A stretch of DNA of 64,000 nucleotides, taken from contig NZ_PVNG01000005.1 of the NCBI RefSeq assembly GCF_003001935.1, positions 186,001-250,000 on the forward strand, written 5' to 3'. Under the pieces are notes generated by a model. That model made no database searches. It saw only the letters and a program-made list of their open reading frames with translations, and was not told the origin of the DNA. The DNA comes from Nonomuraea fuscirosea. GTDB taxonomy: Bacteria > Actinomycetota > Actinomycetes > Streptosporangiales > Streptosporangiaceae. A program made the translations under genes and the position numbers. Of the stretch, positions 30,323 through 39,175 are shown piece after piece. How positions within the stretch are numbered: the stretch's first letter is position 1; every line of letters starts with the position of its first letter.

Positions 30323-31264
30323 ATGCACACCGTCGCGGTCCTCGCGCTCGACCAGGTGATCCCGTTCGACCTGTCCACCCCGATCGAGGCCTTCAGCCGG
30401 GCGCGGCTGCCCGGCGGCCGGCCCGGCTACCGGATCCGGGTGTGCGCGCAGCGGCCGGAGATCGACGCCGGGGCGTTCACGCTGCGCGCGCCCTGGGGCC
30501 TGGACGGGCTCAAGGGCGCGGACACGATCATCGTGCCGGGCACCGCGACGCCGTTCGCGCCGCTGCCCGGCGCCGTCCGCGACGCGCTGCGCGCGGCCGC
30601 CGCGGCCGGCACCCGGATGGCCTCCATCTGCTCAGGCGCGTTCCCCCTGGCCGCGACCGGGCTGCTGGACGGCCTGCGGGTGACCACCCACTGGATCCTG
30701 GCCGACCGGCTGGCCGCCGGCCACCCCCGGCTCGAGGTCGCCCCCGACGTCCTGTACGTCGACAACGGCCAGTTCCTCACCTCGGCCGGCGCCGCCGCCG
30801 GGCTGGACCTGTGCCTGCACCTGATCCGCCGCGACTACGGCTCGGCCGTGGCCGCCGACGCCGCCCGGCTGTCCGTGATGCCGCTGGAACGCGAGGGCGG
30901 GCAGGCCCAGTTCATCGCGCACGACCACCAGGTCACGCCCCGGGGCGCCGAGCTGGAGCCGCTGCTCGTCTGGCTCCAGGACAACCTCGCCCGCACGCTC
31001 ACCCTCGACGACATCTCCGCCCAGGCCGGGATGAGCACCCGTACGCTGATCCGCCGCTTCCGCGAGCAGACCGGCACGACCCCGCTGCGGTGGCTGCACC
31101 GCGCCCGCGTCCGGCAGGCCCAGCACCTGCTGGAGACCACCCGTCATCCCGTCGAGCGCATCGGCGCGCAGGTCGGCTTCGGCTCGCCGACCGCCTTCCG
31201 CGACCGCTTCAAGAAGACGACCGGCGTCAGCCCCAACGCCTACCGGCGGGCCTTCGGCTCATGA
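30323..31264 (+). CDS. GlxA-type AraC-family regulator with DJ-1/PfpI domain
   Basis: A 313-residue transcription regulator. The N-terminal DJ-1/PfpI-like domain (~1-170) contains ADTIIVPGTATPF and MASICSGAFPLAATGLLDG, where the nucleophile-position Cys is present. The C-terminal AraC domain (~215-313) has two helix-turn-helices (LTLDDISAQAGMSTRTLIRR and VERIGAQVGFGSPTAFRDRF). Start at ATG 30323. It stands alone between the sugar operon and the sigma-factor gene; targets and effector are unknown. Confidence 0.9.
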   Translation: MHTVAVLALDQVIPFDLSTPIEAFSRARLPGGRPGYRIRVCAQRPEIDAGAFTLRAPWGLDGLKGADTIIVPGTATPFAPLPGAVRDALRAAAAAGTRMASICSGAFPLAATGLLDGLRVTTHWILADRLAAGHPRLEVAPDVLYVDNGQFLTSAGAAAGLDLCLHLIRRDYGSAVAADAARLSVMPLEREGGQAQFIAHDHQVTPRGAELEPLLVWLQDNLARTLTLDDISAQAGMSTRTLIRRFREQTGTTPLRWLHRARVRQAQHLLETTRHPVERIGAQVGFGSPTAFRDRFKKTTGVSPNAYRRAFGS

Positions 31265-31300
31265 GACCCGAGTTGACGTGCTCCGGGGTCCGGGCGCAGG

Positions 31301-32179
31301 GTGAGCCTCGTGCAGGATGGTGACGCCGCCCGGCTGGCGGACTTCGAGGCCCACCGCGCCCACCTGTGGGGGGTGGCGTACCGGATCATGGGCACCCGCG
31401 CCGACGCCGACGACGCGCTCCAGGAGGCGTGGCTGCGCTGGCAGCGGGCGACTCCGGGTGCCGTCGAGGACGTGCGCGCCTATCTGACCACGACCGTGAG
31501 CCGGATCTGCTACGACGCGCTCACCTCCGCCCGGGCCCGGCGCGAGTCGTACGTCGGGGAGTGGCTGCCCGAGCCGGTGGTGCGGGAACCGGGCCCGGAG
31601 GACCGGGCCACCATGGACGAATCGGTCAGCCTGGCGCTGCTGGCCGTGCTGGAGCGGCTGTCGGCGGCCGAGCGGACCGCGTTCGTGCTGCACGACGTGT
31701 TCGCGGTGCCGTTCGACGAGATCGCCCGCGTGCTCGGGCGCAGCGACGACGCGGTGCGGCAGCTCGCCTCGCGGGCCCGCGGCCGGGTGCGCGAGTACGC
31801 GCCGCGCCGCACGGGTGACCGGGTGGCCCACCGCAAGGCGGTGGCGGCGTTCGCCGCCGCCGCGACCACCGGCGATCTGAGCGGGCTGGTCGCGGTGCTC
31901 GATCCCGACGTGGTGTGGCGGGCCGACGGCGGCGGCGTGGTCGGCGCGGCGCTGGTGCCCGTGGTGGGCGCGCAGCGGGTGGCCCGGCTGGTGCGCGGCC
32001 TGGTCGAACGCTGGTACGCGGGCATGACCTCCGAGTTCACCGAGGTCAACGACGCTCCCGGCGTGGTGGTCAGGAACGCGGACGGCACCGTGGACTCCGT
32101 GCTGGCCTTCACCGTCGCCGACGGCCGTATCACCGAGGTGTGTCACGTGCGGAACCCGGCCAAGCTCACCGGCGTGTGA
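31301..32179 (+). CDS. sigJ: ECF41-type sigma factor (SigJ-like) with SnoaL-like C-terminal domain
   Basis: Extracytoplasmic-function sigma factor of 292 residues. Region 2 covers ~12-80 (GVAYRIMGTRADADDALQEA), region 4 ~108-168 (VPFDEIARVLGRSDDAVRQL). The fused SnoaL-like domain follows. Three ECF41 signatures are visible: WLPEP in the linker (88-92), DGGG (209-212) and NPAKL at the C-terminus (285-289). ECF41 factors have no classical anti-sigma factor; the C-terminal domain controls activity, and an oxidoreductase gene is usually adjacent, as here. I looked for the TGTCACA-type ECF41 promoter in the 70-base gap downstream and found no convincing copy. Confidence 0.92.
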   Translation: MSLVQDGDAARLADFEAHRAHLWGVAYRIMGTRADADDALQEAWLRWQRATPGAVEDVRAYLTTTVSRICYDALTSARARRESYVGEWLPEPVVREPGPEDRATMDESVSLALLAVLERLSAAERTAFVLHDVFAVPFDEIARVLGRSDDAVRQLASRARGRVREYAPRRTGDRVAHRKAVAAFAAAATTGDLSGLVAVLDPDVVWRADGGGVVGAALVPVVGAQRVARLVRGLVERWYAGMTSEFTEVNDAPGVVVRNADGTVDSVLAFTVADGRITEVCHVRNPAKLTGV

Positions 32180-32249
32180 CCCGACTCACGCTCACGTTCT
32201 CCTCCGCCGTGCCGTCTGTCCCGCAGATGGAATTCTCAAGGAGGCGGAC

Positions 32250-33398
32250 ATGGACATCCTGGTCATCGGAGCGGGCTACGCGGGCCTCACCACGGCGCTG
32301 CGGCTGGACCGTACCCACCGGATCACGCTGATCAGCGCGGACTCGTCCTTCCGGCAGCGGATCAGGCTGCACGAGCTGGCGGCGGGACGGCCGAGCGTGA
32401 CGATCCCGCTGGCCGAGCTGACCGCGGGCACCGGCATCGCCACGGTCCAGGCACGGGTGAGCGGCATCGATCCGCAGGCGCGGCGGGTGCGCACGGACGA
32501 CGGGCGGGTCTTCCCGTACGACACGCTCGTGTACGCCCTGGGCAGCGGGACCGACGTGAGCGCCCCCGGCGTCGCCGAACACGCCTACACCGCCGAGAGG
32601 GCCGGTGAGCTGCGCGCCCGGCTCGAAGCGGGCAGTGGCGAGGTGGCCGTGGTCGGCGGCGGGCTGACCGGCGTCGAGATGGCCGCGGAGCTGGCCGAGC
32701 GCCATCCGTCCTGGCGGGTGTCGCTGGTCACCGGCGGCGAGCCGGGGGCCGGGCTGTCGGAGAAGGGCCGGCGGCATCTGGCCCGCACCTTCGCCAGGCT
32801 CGGCGTCCGCACGCACGCGGGGACGCGGGCGACGGGAGCGGGACCCGGCGTGCTCAGGACGGATCGGGGCGACCTGGCGGCCGACGTGGTGGTCTGGGCC
32901 GCGTCGTTCGTGGTGCCGCCGCTGGCCGCAGAGGCGGGGCTGGCCGTGGACCCGCGCGGGCGGGCCCTGGTGGACGAGACGCTGCGGTCGGTGTCGCATC
33001 CCGAGGTGTACGTCGTCGGCGACGCGGCGGCCGTTCGGGTGCCCGGCGGGGCGTCCCGGATGTCGTGCGCGGCCGGGATGCCGATCGCGGCGCACGCGGC
33101 CGACGTCGTCAACGCCAGGGCCGCCGGTCGCGCCGCGCGGCCGTTCCGGTTCCGGTACCTGATCCAGTGCGTCAGCCTGGGGCGGCGCGACGGCCTGATC
33201 CAGTTCGTCAGGAGCGACGACTCGCCGGTGGAGTTCGTCCTGCGCGGCCGGGTGGCCGCCTGGGTGAAGGAGCTGGTGTGCCGGTTCACGGTCGGGTCGC
33301 TGCGGCTGGAGCGCCGCCGTCCCGGCAGCTACCTCTGGCCCAAGGGCTCCGCGCGCCCGTCGTCCGCACCGGTCAGCGCGTCCAGCTCGGCGGCGTAG
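32250..33398 (+). CDS. FAD-dependent NAD(P)H oxidoreductase, NDH-2-like
   Basis: Flavoprotein of 382 residues with a strong ribosome binding site (AAGGAGG). FAD site: MDILVIGAGYAGLTTALRL. NAD(P) site: EVAVVGGGLTGVEMAAELAE. Second FAD segment: EVYVVGDAAAV. No CxxxxC redox pair is seen, so it belongs with type II NADH dehydrogenase/FSP1-like proteins rather than thioredoxin reductases. It is the adjacent partner of the ECF41 sigma factor and probably its target. The final ~17 residues (SARPSSAPVSASSSAA) look unlike the family and abut a gene remnant, which suggests a rearranged 3' end. Confidence 0.87.
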   Translation: MDILVIGAGYAGLTTALRLDRTHRITLISADSSFRQRIRLHELAAGRPSVTIPLAELTAGTGIATVQARVSGIDPQARRVRTDDGRVFPYDTLVYALGSGTDVSAPGVAEHAYTAERAGELRARLEAGSGEVAVVGGGLTGVEMAAELAERHPSWRVSLVTGGEPGAGLSEKGRRHLARTFARLGVRTHAGTRATGAGPGVLRTDRGDLAADVVVWAASFVVPPLAAEAGLAVDPRGRALVDETLRSVSHPEVYVVGDAAAVRVPGGASRMSCAAGMPIAAHAADVVNARAAGRAARPFRFRYLIQCVSLGRRDGLIQFVRSDDSPVEFVLRGRVAAWVKELVCRFTVGSLRLERRRPGSYLWPKGSARPSSAPVSASSSAA

Positions 33399-33405
33399 AG
33401 CAGCA

Positions 33406-33563
33406 CGGTGGCTGTGGAACGCGCTGCCCGACCGCCGCCGGGCCCGCTTCTCCAACATCCGGGCCGGGCGGGCCCTGGCGAAGGACCGGTTCCGCGCCGA
33501 CCTCACCCAGGTCTTCGCGGCGGTCGAACGCGGCGGCGCTCCCCGGACCGGATCCGGAAGGCG
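33406..33563 (+). pseudogene. C-terminal remnant of a medium-chain dehydrogenase/quinone reductase
   Basis: Reading from TGG 33409 gives a stretch (ARFSNIRAGRALAKDRF, then RADLTQVFAAVERGG) that resembles the end of zinc-type dehydrogenase/quinone oxidoreductase proteins. There is no start, and the upstream two thirds are missing. Identification is from memory of the family and is tentative. Confidence 0.4.
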
Positions 33564-33580
33564 CCGCCGCGTCCGGCCGG

Positions 33581-34084
33581 CTAGGCCGCCGCCCGCTCGC
33601 GGAGCTCGTGAACCCGCTCCAGGGGCTCGCGGACCGGGACCAGGCGGGCGCCGAGCGCGCGGGCCGCGATCACCATGGCCGCGGCGGCCAGGACGATGTC
33701 CTTGAAGATGTACTGCGCCTCCAGCGTCGGCGCGCCGGGGAACAGATCGGTGAAGAAGAGCGCGTACGGGGCGAAGAACCCGGCCAGCGCGCCGGTCATC
33801 ACCACGAGGCCGGTCTTGAGCAGCTTGCCGGTCACCAGCGTGAGGCCGATGAAGACCTCCATGGCGGCGATCACGGCCTGCGCCGCGTAGCCCGACAGCA
33901 GGCCCAGGGACAACTTCTCCAGCGTGGCCACGGACAGCGCCTCCGCCGGGCTGACTCCTGGGAAGAATTTCAGCGTGCCGAAGGCCACGAAGACCAGCCC
34001 GAGGCTGACCCGCAGGACGTCGATGCTGTGCCGGCTCAGCCAGGCGGCCAGTCTGGAGATCATGGTGTCGATGGTGGCGGTCAT
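33581..34084 (-). CDS. DoxX-family membrane protein
   Basis: A 167-residue protein with four membrane segments and the DoxX layout: VLRVSLGLVFVAFGTLKFFPG, then LGLLSGYAAQAVIAAMEVFIG, LLKTGLVVMTGALAGFFAPY and a last segment around residues 128-146. DoxX proteins form membrane complexes with redox partners; the ECF41-controlled flavoprotein is encoded next door in convergent orientation, so a functional link is plausible but not shown. The C-terminus is basic and acidic (PVREPLERVHELRERAAA). Confidence 0.85.
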   Translation of the reverse strand: MTATIDTMISRLAAWLSRHSIDVLRVSLGLVFVAFGTLKFFPGVSPAEALSVATLEKLSLGLLSGYAAQAVIAAMEVFIGLTLVTGKLLKTGLVVMTGALAGFFAPYALFFTDLFPGAPTLEAQYIFKDIVLAAAAMVIAARALGARLVPVREPLERVHELRERAAA

Positions 34085-34408
34085 CCCGGGCTCCCTCGTC
34101 GAGGTCGTCGATTTCGTCTGCGTTCAGCGTCGCGAAACCGGCGCCGGGGAACGTCAGGCCCAGGGAGGCAACCGGGATACGTCTTCGCACGTACGCGATG
34201 GCCCGCCCGTACCACCCCAGGCCTCGGGAATCACCCCTAGGGGAGTCCTTTCGCCGCCTTTCCCGCCGCCCGGAGCCGCCTTCCCGGCGCCCGGCGAGAT
34301 TCTCCTGAGATTCGTCGCGCCGGATGTCGATCCGGCGTTCCGCCGTTCGACGCCCTGGTGAAAGCGCAACACGGGCGGGGACACCCCGCGGACGTCAAGG
34401 AGACGCGA
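34085..34408. promoter_or_regulatory. divergent intergenic region between DoxX and RibD-like genes
   Basis: No gene seen in 324 bases. It contains the palindrome CCCCTAGGGG (34234-34243) and a hairpin with 8-base arms and a 4-base loop (34318-34337, CGCCGGAT / ATCCGGCG). AAGGAG at 34398-34403 serves the downstream ATG. Confidence 0.5.
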
Positions 34409-34987
34409 ATGAGCACGGTGATCATGCACAACGTCGTTTCGGTCGACGGTTTCATCGCCGACCGGAAGGACGAGGTCGGCCCGCTGTTCGACTGGTACTT
34501 CAACGGCGACGTCGCACTCGTCGAAGGCGGCCCGATGAAGGTCTCGCGGGCCTCGGCCGACTACGTCCGGCCGATCTGGGCGGGCGTCGGGTCGATGGTG
34601 ATCGGGCGGCGGCTGTTCGACCTCACCAACGGCTGGGAGGGCAGGCCGGCGACGGGTGAGCACGTGGTCGTCGTGTCGCACCGGCCCAGGCCGGAGGGAT
34701 GGCACCCGGAGGCGCCGTACCACTTCGTCGCCGACGTGGCGCAGGCCGTGGCCAAGGCCGCGGAGCTGGCCGGTGAGCGCACCGTCGCCGTGGCGGCCGG
34801 CGACATCGGCGGCCAGGCGCTGGCGCTCGGGCTGGTGGACGAGGTCGCGATGGACGTCGTGCCCGTTGTCCTCGGCTCGGGCCGGCGCTACTTCGGGTCG
34901 ATCGACGCCCAGCACCTGCTGGAGGATCCGCACGCGGTGGTCCAGGGCGACCGGGTGCTGCACCTGCGCTACCGCGTCCGCCGCTGA
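34409..34987 (+). CDS. dihydrofolate reductase/RibD C-terminal domain family protein
   Basis: A 192-residue NADPH-dependent reductase-like protein. It opens VIMHNVVSVDGFIADRKDE, has GSMVIGRRLFDLTNGWEG and ends with the VVPVVLGSGRRYFGSI region typical of the YyaP/RibD_C group found in many actinobacteria. ATG 34409 follows AAGGAGACGCGA. True folate activity is unlikely; the physiological substrate of this group is mostly unknown. Stand-alone gene. Confidence 0.87.
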   Translation: MSTVIMHNVVSVDGFIADRKDEVGPLFDWYFNGDVALVEGGPMKVSRASADYVRPIWAGVGSMVIGRRLFDLTNGWEGRPATGEHVVVVSHRPRPEGWHPEAPYHFVADVAQAVAKAAELAGERTVAVAAGDIGGQALALGLVDEVAMDVVPVVLGSGRRYFGSIDAQHLLEDPHAVVQGDRVLHLRYRVRR

Positions 34988-35013
34988 ATCCCCTGTCGGC
35001 GGCTTCGCCCGGA

Positions 35014-35904
35014 TCAGCCGTTCAGGCCCTTGACGACCTCCTTGGCGATCTCCTCCACGCCCTTGAGCATCTCCGCCTCGGGCACCGGGCGGCTGTTCTC
35101 GTCGGACAGGATCTCGCGGCCCTTGTTGTCGGCGCCGGTGAACCTGATGTCGACCGTGACGTTCCCCCGCACGACGTAGATCCAGGCGGTCGAGGTGCGT
35201 CTGACGGTGTGCTCGCTGTAGATCATGTACGCCGAGTCGCCCAGCCCGGAAACCTCCTTGATCTCCCCATATTTCGTGTTGTAGGGATCTTCGCGCGTCT
35301 GGCCGGAGAAGTCGCGCATCGAGTCCCACATGAAGTCGGCGTCCTCCAGGGCGTTGTCATGATCCTGGAAGGCGTTGACCTTGACGTTGATCGACCGCGA
35401 CAGGTTGTAGCCGCCGACCATGTGGTAACCCTTCTGGTCCCAGCGGCAGTCCTTCCGCTTGGCGCCGTAGCCGTCCTTGGCGACGCCGGGCGCCGACGAG
35501 CTCTTGGGCGCCAGCCGCGAGGTCAGGCTCTCCGGCAGCAGGTCGCACACCTCGGGCACGTCCGCGACCGGCGCGAAGGTGGAGGTGGCGGTCGCGGAAG
35601 GGGACGCCTCGGGGGTCTCCTCAGAGGTCTCCTCGGGGGCGGCGGACGAGGGCTCGAGCGACGGCCTCGCGGACGGCCCTTCGGAAGGCGGGGAGACGGG
35701 AAGCTCCACCTCGGGGGGAGGCTGCGCGACGGGCGTGCCGGAGCCCGCGTCACGGGTGGCGAGGACCGTGCCGCCGATCAGCGCCACCACCGCGGCCGCG
35801 GACATGATGCCCACCGCCCAGCCCGGCGGCTTCGACGTCGCCGGCCGGGTGCTGCCCCCGTCCGGCCAGTACGACGCGGGAGGCACGGGAGGTCCAGTGG
35901 TCAT
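35014..35904 (-). CDS. membrane-anchored sensor-module protein (kinase-less paralogue 1)
   Basis: A 296-residue protein: short cytoplasmic N-terminus (1-28), one membrane helix (~29-51), a Pro/Ser/Glu-rich stalk (~52-115), then an outward-facing domain (~116-296). The domain shares the pattern of the neighbouring kinases: VCDLLPESL with Cys120, KDCRW with Cys153, GLGDSAYMIY and a VVRGNVTVDIRF strand. This recalls DUF3558-like extracytoplasmic domains, but that assignment is from memory. It is divergent from the first kinase gene across 81 bases that probably hold both promoters. I infer a co-receptor or decoy for the kinases. Confidence 0.75.
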   Translation of the reverse strand: MTTGPPVPPASYWPDGGSTRPATSKPPGWAVGIMSAAAVVALIGGTVLATRDAGSGTPVAQPPPEVELPVSPPSEGPSARPSLEPSSAAPEETSEETPEASPSATATSTFAPVADVPEVCDLLPESLTSRLAPKSSSAPGVAKDGYGAKRKDCRWDQKGYHMVGGYNLSRSINVKVNAFQDHDNALEDADFMWDSMRDFSGQTREDPYNTKYGEIKEVSGLGDSAYMIYSEHTVRRTSTAWIYVVRGNVTVDIRFTGADNKGREILSDENSRPVPEAEMLKGVEEIAKEVVKGLNG

Positions 35905-35985
35905 CTTCGCTCCGAAGGGTCGGTCGTCAGAGGGATTGGGGCGAAATATAGCGAAGTGAAAGGGGGTCTCAATACTGTTGCCATT

Positions 35986-37575
35986 GTGCCTGGACTTCCT
36001 CAAGAGAGAATCGCCTCCCGTTACCGCGTGCTCGGAGCACTCGGTCAAGGAGGCATGGGAACCATCTGGCACGCCCACGACGAACTCCTCGACCGCGAGG
36101 TCGCGATCAAGGAAGTGCGGCTCCCCGACTCGCTCTCCCCCGCCGAGCGGGAGGAGGCGCTGCAACGCTCGATCCGCGAGGCGATGGCCGCGGCCCAGCT
36201 CCGCCATCCGGAGATCATCAAGATCCACGACGTGCTGACCCACAACGGCATGCCCTGGATCGTCATGGAGTTGCTGAAGGGCCGCGACCTCAAGGACGCG
36301 GTGGCCGCCGAGGGTCCCTGGGCCCCGCAGCGGGTGGCGGCGCTCGGGCTGCGGGTGCTGGACGCGCTGTCCACCGCGCACGCCCACGGCATCCAGCACC
36401 GTGACGTGAAGCCGGCCAACGTGTTCCTGTCCGACGACGGGAGGGTGGTGCTGACCGACTTCGGCATCGCCCGGCTGGAGGACCTGGCCACGATCACCGA
36501 GTCCGGCCTGCTCATCGGCTCGCCCGGATACATCGCTCCCGAACGGCTGCGCGGCGAGCGCGGCGGCCCGGCCTCCGACCTGTGGTCGCTGGCCGCCACC
36601 CTGTACTCGGCCGTCGAGGGGCAGGCCCCCTACGTCGGCACCTCCCCCATGGCCGTGCTGCGCGACGCGCTCACCCTGCCGCCCCGGCCGCCGGTCCGGG
36701 CCGGGAGCCTCGGGCCGGTGCTCATGCACATGCTGGCGCGCGAGCCGCACGAACGTCCCGATCCGCGTTCGGCGGCGTACCTGCTGCAACGGGTGGCGGA
36801 GGGCCAGGAGCCGATGGCGCCGCTGCCCGCGCCCCCGCGGAAGAGCGGGCGCCGGCCGCTCATCATCGGAGTGGCGGCGACCGCGGCGGCCGCGGTCGTC
36901 ACGGTGGCGGCCGTGGCCGGCACCACGCTGCTCAAGCCGGAGCCGACCCCGCGGCCGTCCACGCCGGAGACCGCCGCGCCGCCCGCCACCTCCGCCCCGT
37001 CCACCCCCGAGCCGTCGGAGCCGGCCACCGCGAAGCCCACCGTGGCGGAGGCGAAGTTCGAGGTCCCGGTGAGCCCGTGTACGCTCCTGACGCCGACCCA
37101 GGTGCGGCGGCTGGTCCCGGCCGCGCCGGCCAAGGGCAAGCAGAGGGACGAGGGCTGCGAGTGGACGACGCGCGGCAAGGGCGTCGCGGTGGTTCCGCTG
37201 CGCCCGGAGCCGCTGGAGAGCGCCTGGGGCCGCAGCGTGGACGAGGCGTCGGAGAAGTTCGTCAACACGCTCAACGTGGCCGAGTCGGGGGCCGAGCTCT
37301 CCTGGAACTGGCCGGGCATCGGCCTGGACAAGCTGATCACCCAGAAGCGCAGGTCGTACGAGGAGGTCAACGGGATCGGGGACGAGGCGTTCAGCTACGA
37401 GCTGGTCAACCCGAAGGGCCAGGTGGAGCGGCACGACGTCGTCTTCCGGATGAGCAACGTCGTTATGGAGATCAAGTACATCGACGCCGGGAAGATCGGC
37501 GACGATGAGGCCATGCGCAAAGGCGCGCGTGACGCCGCCCGATGGATCGCGGCGGCGCTAGGACGCCAGGAGTGA
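35986..37575 (+). CDS. PknB-type Ser/Thr kinase with extracytoplasmic sensor module (kinase 1)
   Basis: Transmembrane kinase of 529 residues from GTG 35986; an in-frame GTG at 35956 behind an AT-rich stretch is an alternative, possibly leaderless start. Kinase domain (~12-275): glycine loop LGQGGMGTIW, Lys42, HRDVKPANV with Asp140, TDFGIARL with Asp158, GSPGYIAPERL. Membrane helix ~291-316, a Pro/Thr-rich stalk, then the sensor module (~360-529) with PCTLL (Cys365), CEW (Cys391), GIGDEAF and MSNVVMEIKY. Active-site residues are intact. First of three kinases in a row, 4 bases before the next gene. Ligand and substrates unknown. Confidence 0.9.
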   Translation: MPGLPQERIASRYRVLGALGQGGMGTIWHAHDELLDREVAIKEVRLPDSLSPAEREEALQRSIREAMAAAQLRHPEIIKIHDVLTHNGMPWIVMELLKGRDLKDAVAAEGPWAPQRVAALGLRVLDALSTAHAHGIQHRDVKPANVFLSDDGRVVLTDFGIARLEDLATITESGLLIGSPGYIAPERLRGERGGPASDLWSLAATLYSAVEGQAPYVGTSPMAVLRDALTLPPRPPVRAGSLGPVLMHMLAREPHERPDPRSAAYLLQRVAEGQEPMAPLPAPPRKSGRRPLIIGVAATAAAAVVTVAAVAGTTLLKPEPTPRPSTPETAAPPATSAPSTPEPSEPATAKPTVAEAKFEVPVSPCTLLTPTQVRRLVPAAPAKGKQRDEGCEWTTRGKGVAVVPLRPEPLESAWGRSVDEASEKFVNTLNVAESGAELSWNWPGIGLDKLITQKRRSYEEVNGIGDEAFSYELVNPKGQVERHDVVFRMSNVVMEIKYIDAGKIGDDEAMRKGARDAARWIAAALGRQE

Positions 37576-37579
37576 TGCG

Positions 37580-39172
37580 ATGAACCAGCCACGACTCGTG
37601 GGCGGGCGCTACCAGCTGCTCGCGCCCATCGGCCGCGGCGGGATGGGTGTGGTGTGGCGGGCCCTCGACACCGGGATCGGGCGCGAGGTGGCGATCAAGC
37701 AGGTGCACCTGCCGCCGAACCTGTCGCCCGACGACCAGGCGCGGCTGCGCATGCGCACCCTGCACGAGGCACGGACGGCCGCCGAGGTCAGGCACCCGGC
37801 CGTGGTCGCGATCCACGACGTGGTCGAGGACGGGGGTGAGCCGTGGATCGTGATGGAGCTGGTCGACGGGCGCTCCCTCGACCAGGTGGTGAAGTCGGGC
37901 GGGCCGATGTCGCCGGAGTGGGCCGCCTCGATCGGCCTGTTCGTGCTGTCGGCCCTGGCCGCCGCGCACGCGCGCGGCCTGCTGCACCGTGACGTCAAGC
38001 CGGGCAACGTGCTGCTGGCCGACGACGGCCGCATCCTGCTGTCCGACTTCGGCATCGCCACGCGGACCGGCGGCGGGCCGCAGGGCGGCGCGCCCATGGG
38101 CACGCCCGGGTTCACCGCTCCCGAGACGCTCACCGAGGAGCCGGGCCGGGCCGCCGGGCCCGCCTCCGACCTGTGGTCGCTCGGGGCGACGCTCTACACG
38201 GCCGTCGAGGGCGTGCCGCCCTTCGCGCGTCCGACCGCCATGGCCACGCACGGCGCGGTGATGACCGAGCCGCCCAGGCCGCCGCAGCGGGCCGGCGCCC
38301 TCACGCCCGTGCTCATGCGGCTGCTGGAGAAGAACCCGATGCAGCGCCCCGACACGGTGGCGCTCAGGGAGTCGCTGCAGCACCTCACCGGCCGCACCGC
38401 CGCCACCGTCCCGTCGGCGCTCCCGGCGTCCTGGACGCTGCCCCGGATCCCGGTGTACGGCTCCGCGGCGGCCGTGACCGTCGCCTTCGTCGCGGCCCTG
38501 GCGATCATCCTGGCCACCTCGTCCGGGCCCGCCGCACCGGCCACCACGCCGGTCGCCGCCCCGACCGTCACGGCGAAGACCGAGCGGCCCACGCCCGCCG
38601 CGACGCCGACCGGCACCTCCGCACCGTCCGCCACCCCGGCGCCCACCGGCTCGCCGGTCGCGCGTACCCCCGGCAAGTTCACCGCGGTCCCGAGGCCGTG
38701 CCAGCTGCTCACCCGGCAGCAGGCCACCGAGCTGGTGGGCCGGTACGTGACCTCCAGCACCGAGCCCAGCGTCAGGTGCGGCTGGGGCGCGCTGCGCGAC
38801 AGCGGCGACCTCGCCATCTACGCCACCTTCTACCTGTACGCCCAGCAGGGCGACGGTTACGAGACCAAGCTCGCCGAGGAGCACGTGCAGGGCGCCAAGG
38901 CGAAGGCCGAGTCGGAGGCGGGCCGGGGCGGCAGCGGCGCCAAGCACGGCGAGGTCTTCGAGATCCCCGACGCCGGTGACCAGGCGGTCGCCTGGGAGGT
39001 GCAGGAGACGACGTTCAGCTCCAAGAGGGTCACGGTCTACTCGGTGTTCAGCACCGGCAACATCGTGGGCGAGGTCCGCTACACCCGTGACGTCAAGGAG
39101 GACCCCACGCTGCGGCAGAAGATCCCGAAGGCGATCAAGTACCTCGCCGAGAACCTCGACGCCAAGGGCTGA
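37580..39172 (+). CDS. PknB-type Ser/Thr kinase with extracytoplasmic sensor module (kinase 2)
   Basis: A 530-residue paralogue of kinase 1. Kinase domain (~8-270): IGRGGMGVVWRA, Lys40, HRDVKPGNV with Asp138, SDFGIATR with Asp156, GTPGFTAPETL. Membrane helix ~292-314, Thr/Pro/Ala-rich stalk, sensor module ~370-530 with PCQLL (Cys374), CGW (Cys400), DAGDQAV and a GNIVGEVRY strand. The spacing between the two cysteines (26) equals that of kinase 1, while the rest of the module has diverged strongly. ATG four bases after kinase 1, so the three kinases form one operon. Confidence 0.9.
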   Translation: MNQPRLVGGRYQLLAPIGRGGMGVVWRALDTGIGREVAIKQVHLPPNLSPDDQARLRMRTLHEARTAAEVRHPAVVAIHDVVEDGGEPWIVMELVDGRSLDQVVKSGGPMSPEWAASIGLFVLSALAAAHARGLLHRDVKPGNVLLADDGRILLSDFGIATRTGGGPQGGAPMGTPGFTAPETLTEEPGRAAGPASDLWSLGATLYTAVEGVPPFARPTAMATHGAVMTEPPRPPQRAGALTPVLMRLLEKNPMQRPDTVALRESLQHLTGRTAATVPSALPASWTLPRIPVYGSAAAVTVAFVAALAIILATSSGPAAPATTPVAAPTVTAKTERPTPAATPTGTSAPSATPAPTGSPVARTPGKFTAVPRPCQLLTRQQATELVGRYVTSSTEPSVRCGWGALRDSGDLAIYATFYLYAQQGDGYETKLAEEHVQGAKAKAESEAGRGGSGAKHGEVFEIPDAGDQAVAWEVQETTFSSKRVTVYSVFSTGNIVGEVRYTRDVKEDPTLRQKIPKAIKYLAENLDAKG

Positions 39173-39175
39173 CGC

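Noticed and set aside
34234..34243. CCCCTAGGGG palindrome as an attachment or integration site
   Set aside because: No integrase, tRNA or second copy nearby; at most a regulator site.
35905..37434. Minus-strand frame fused upstream of the kinase-less paralogue at 35014, suggesting an 800-residue protein
   Set aside because: The upstream part is a shadow of kinase 1; the ATG at 35904 precedes a normal anchor and stalk.
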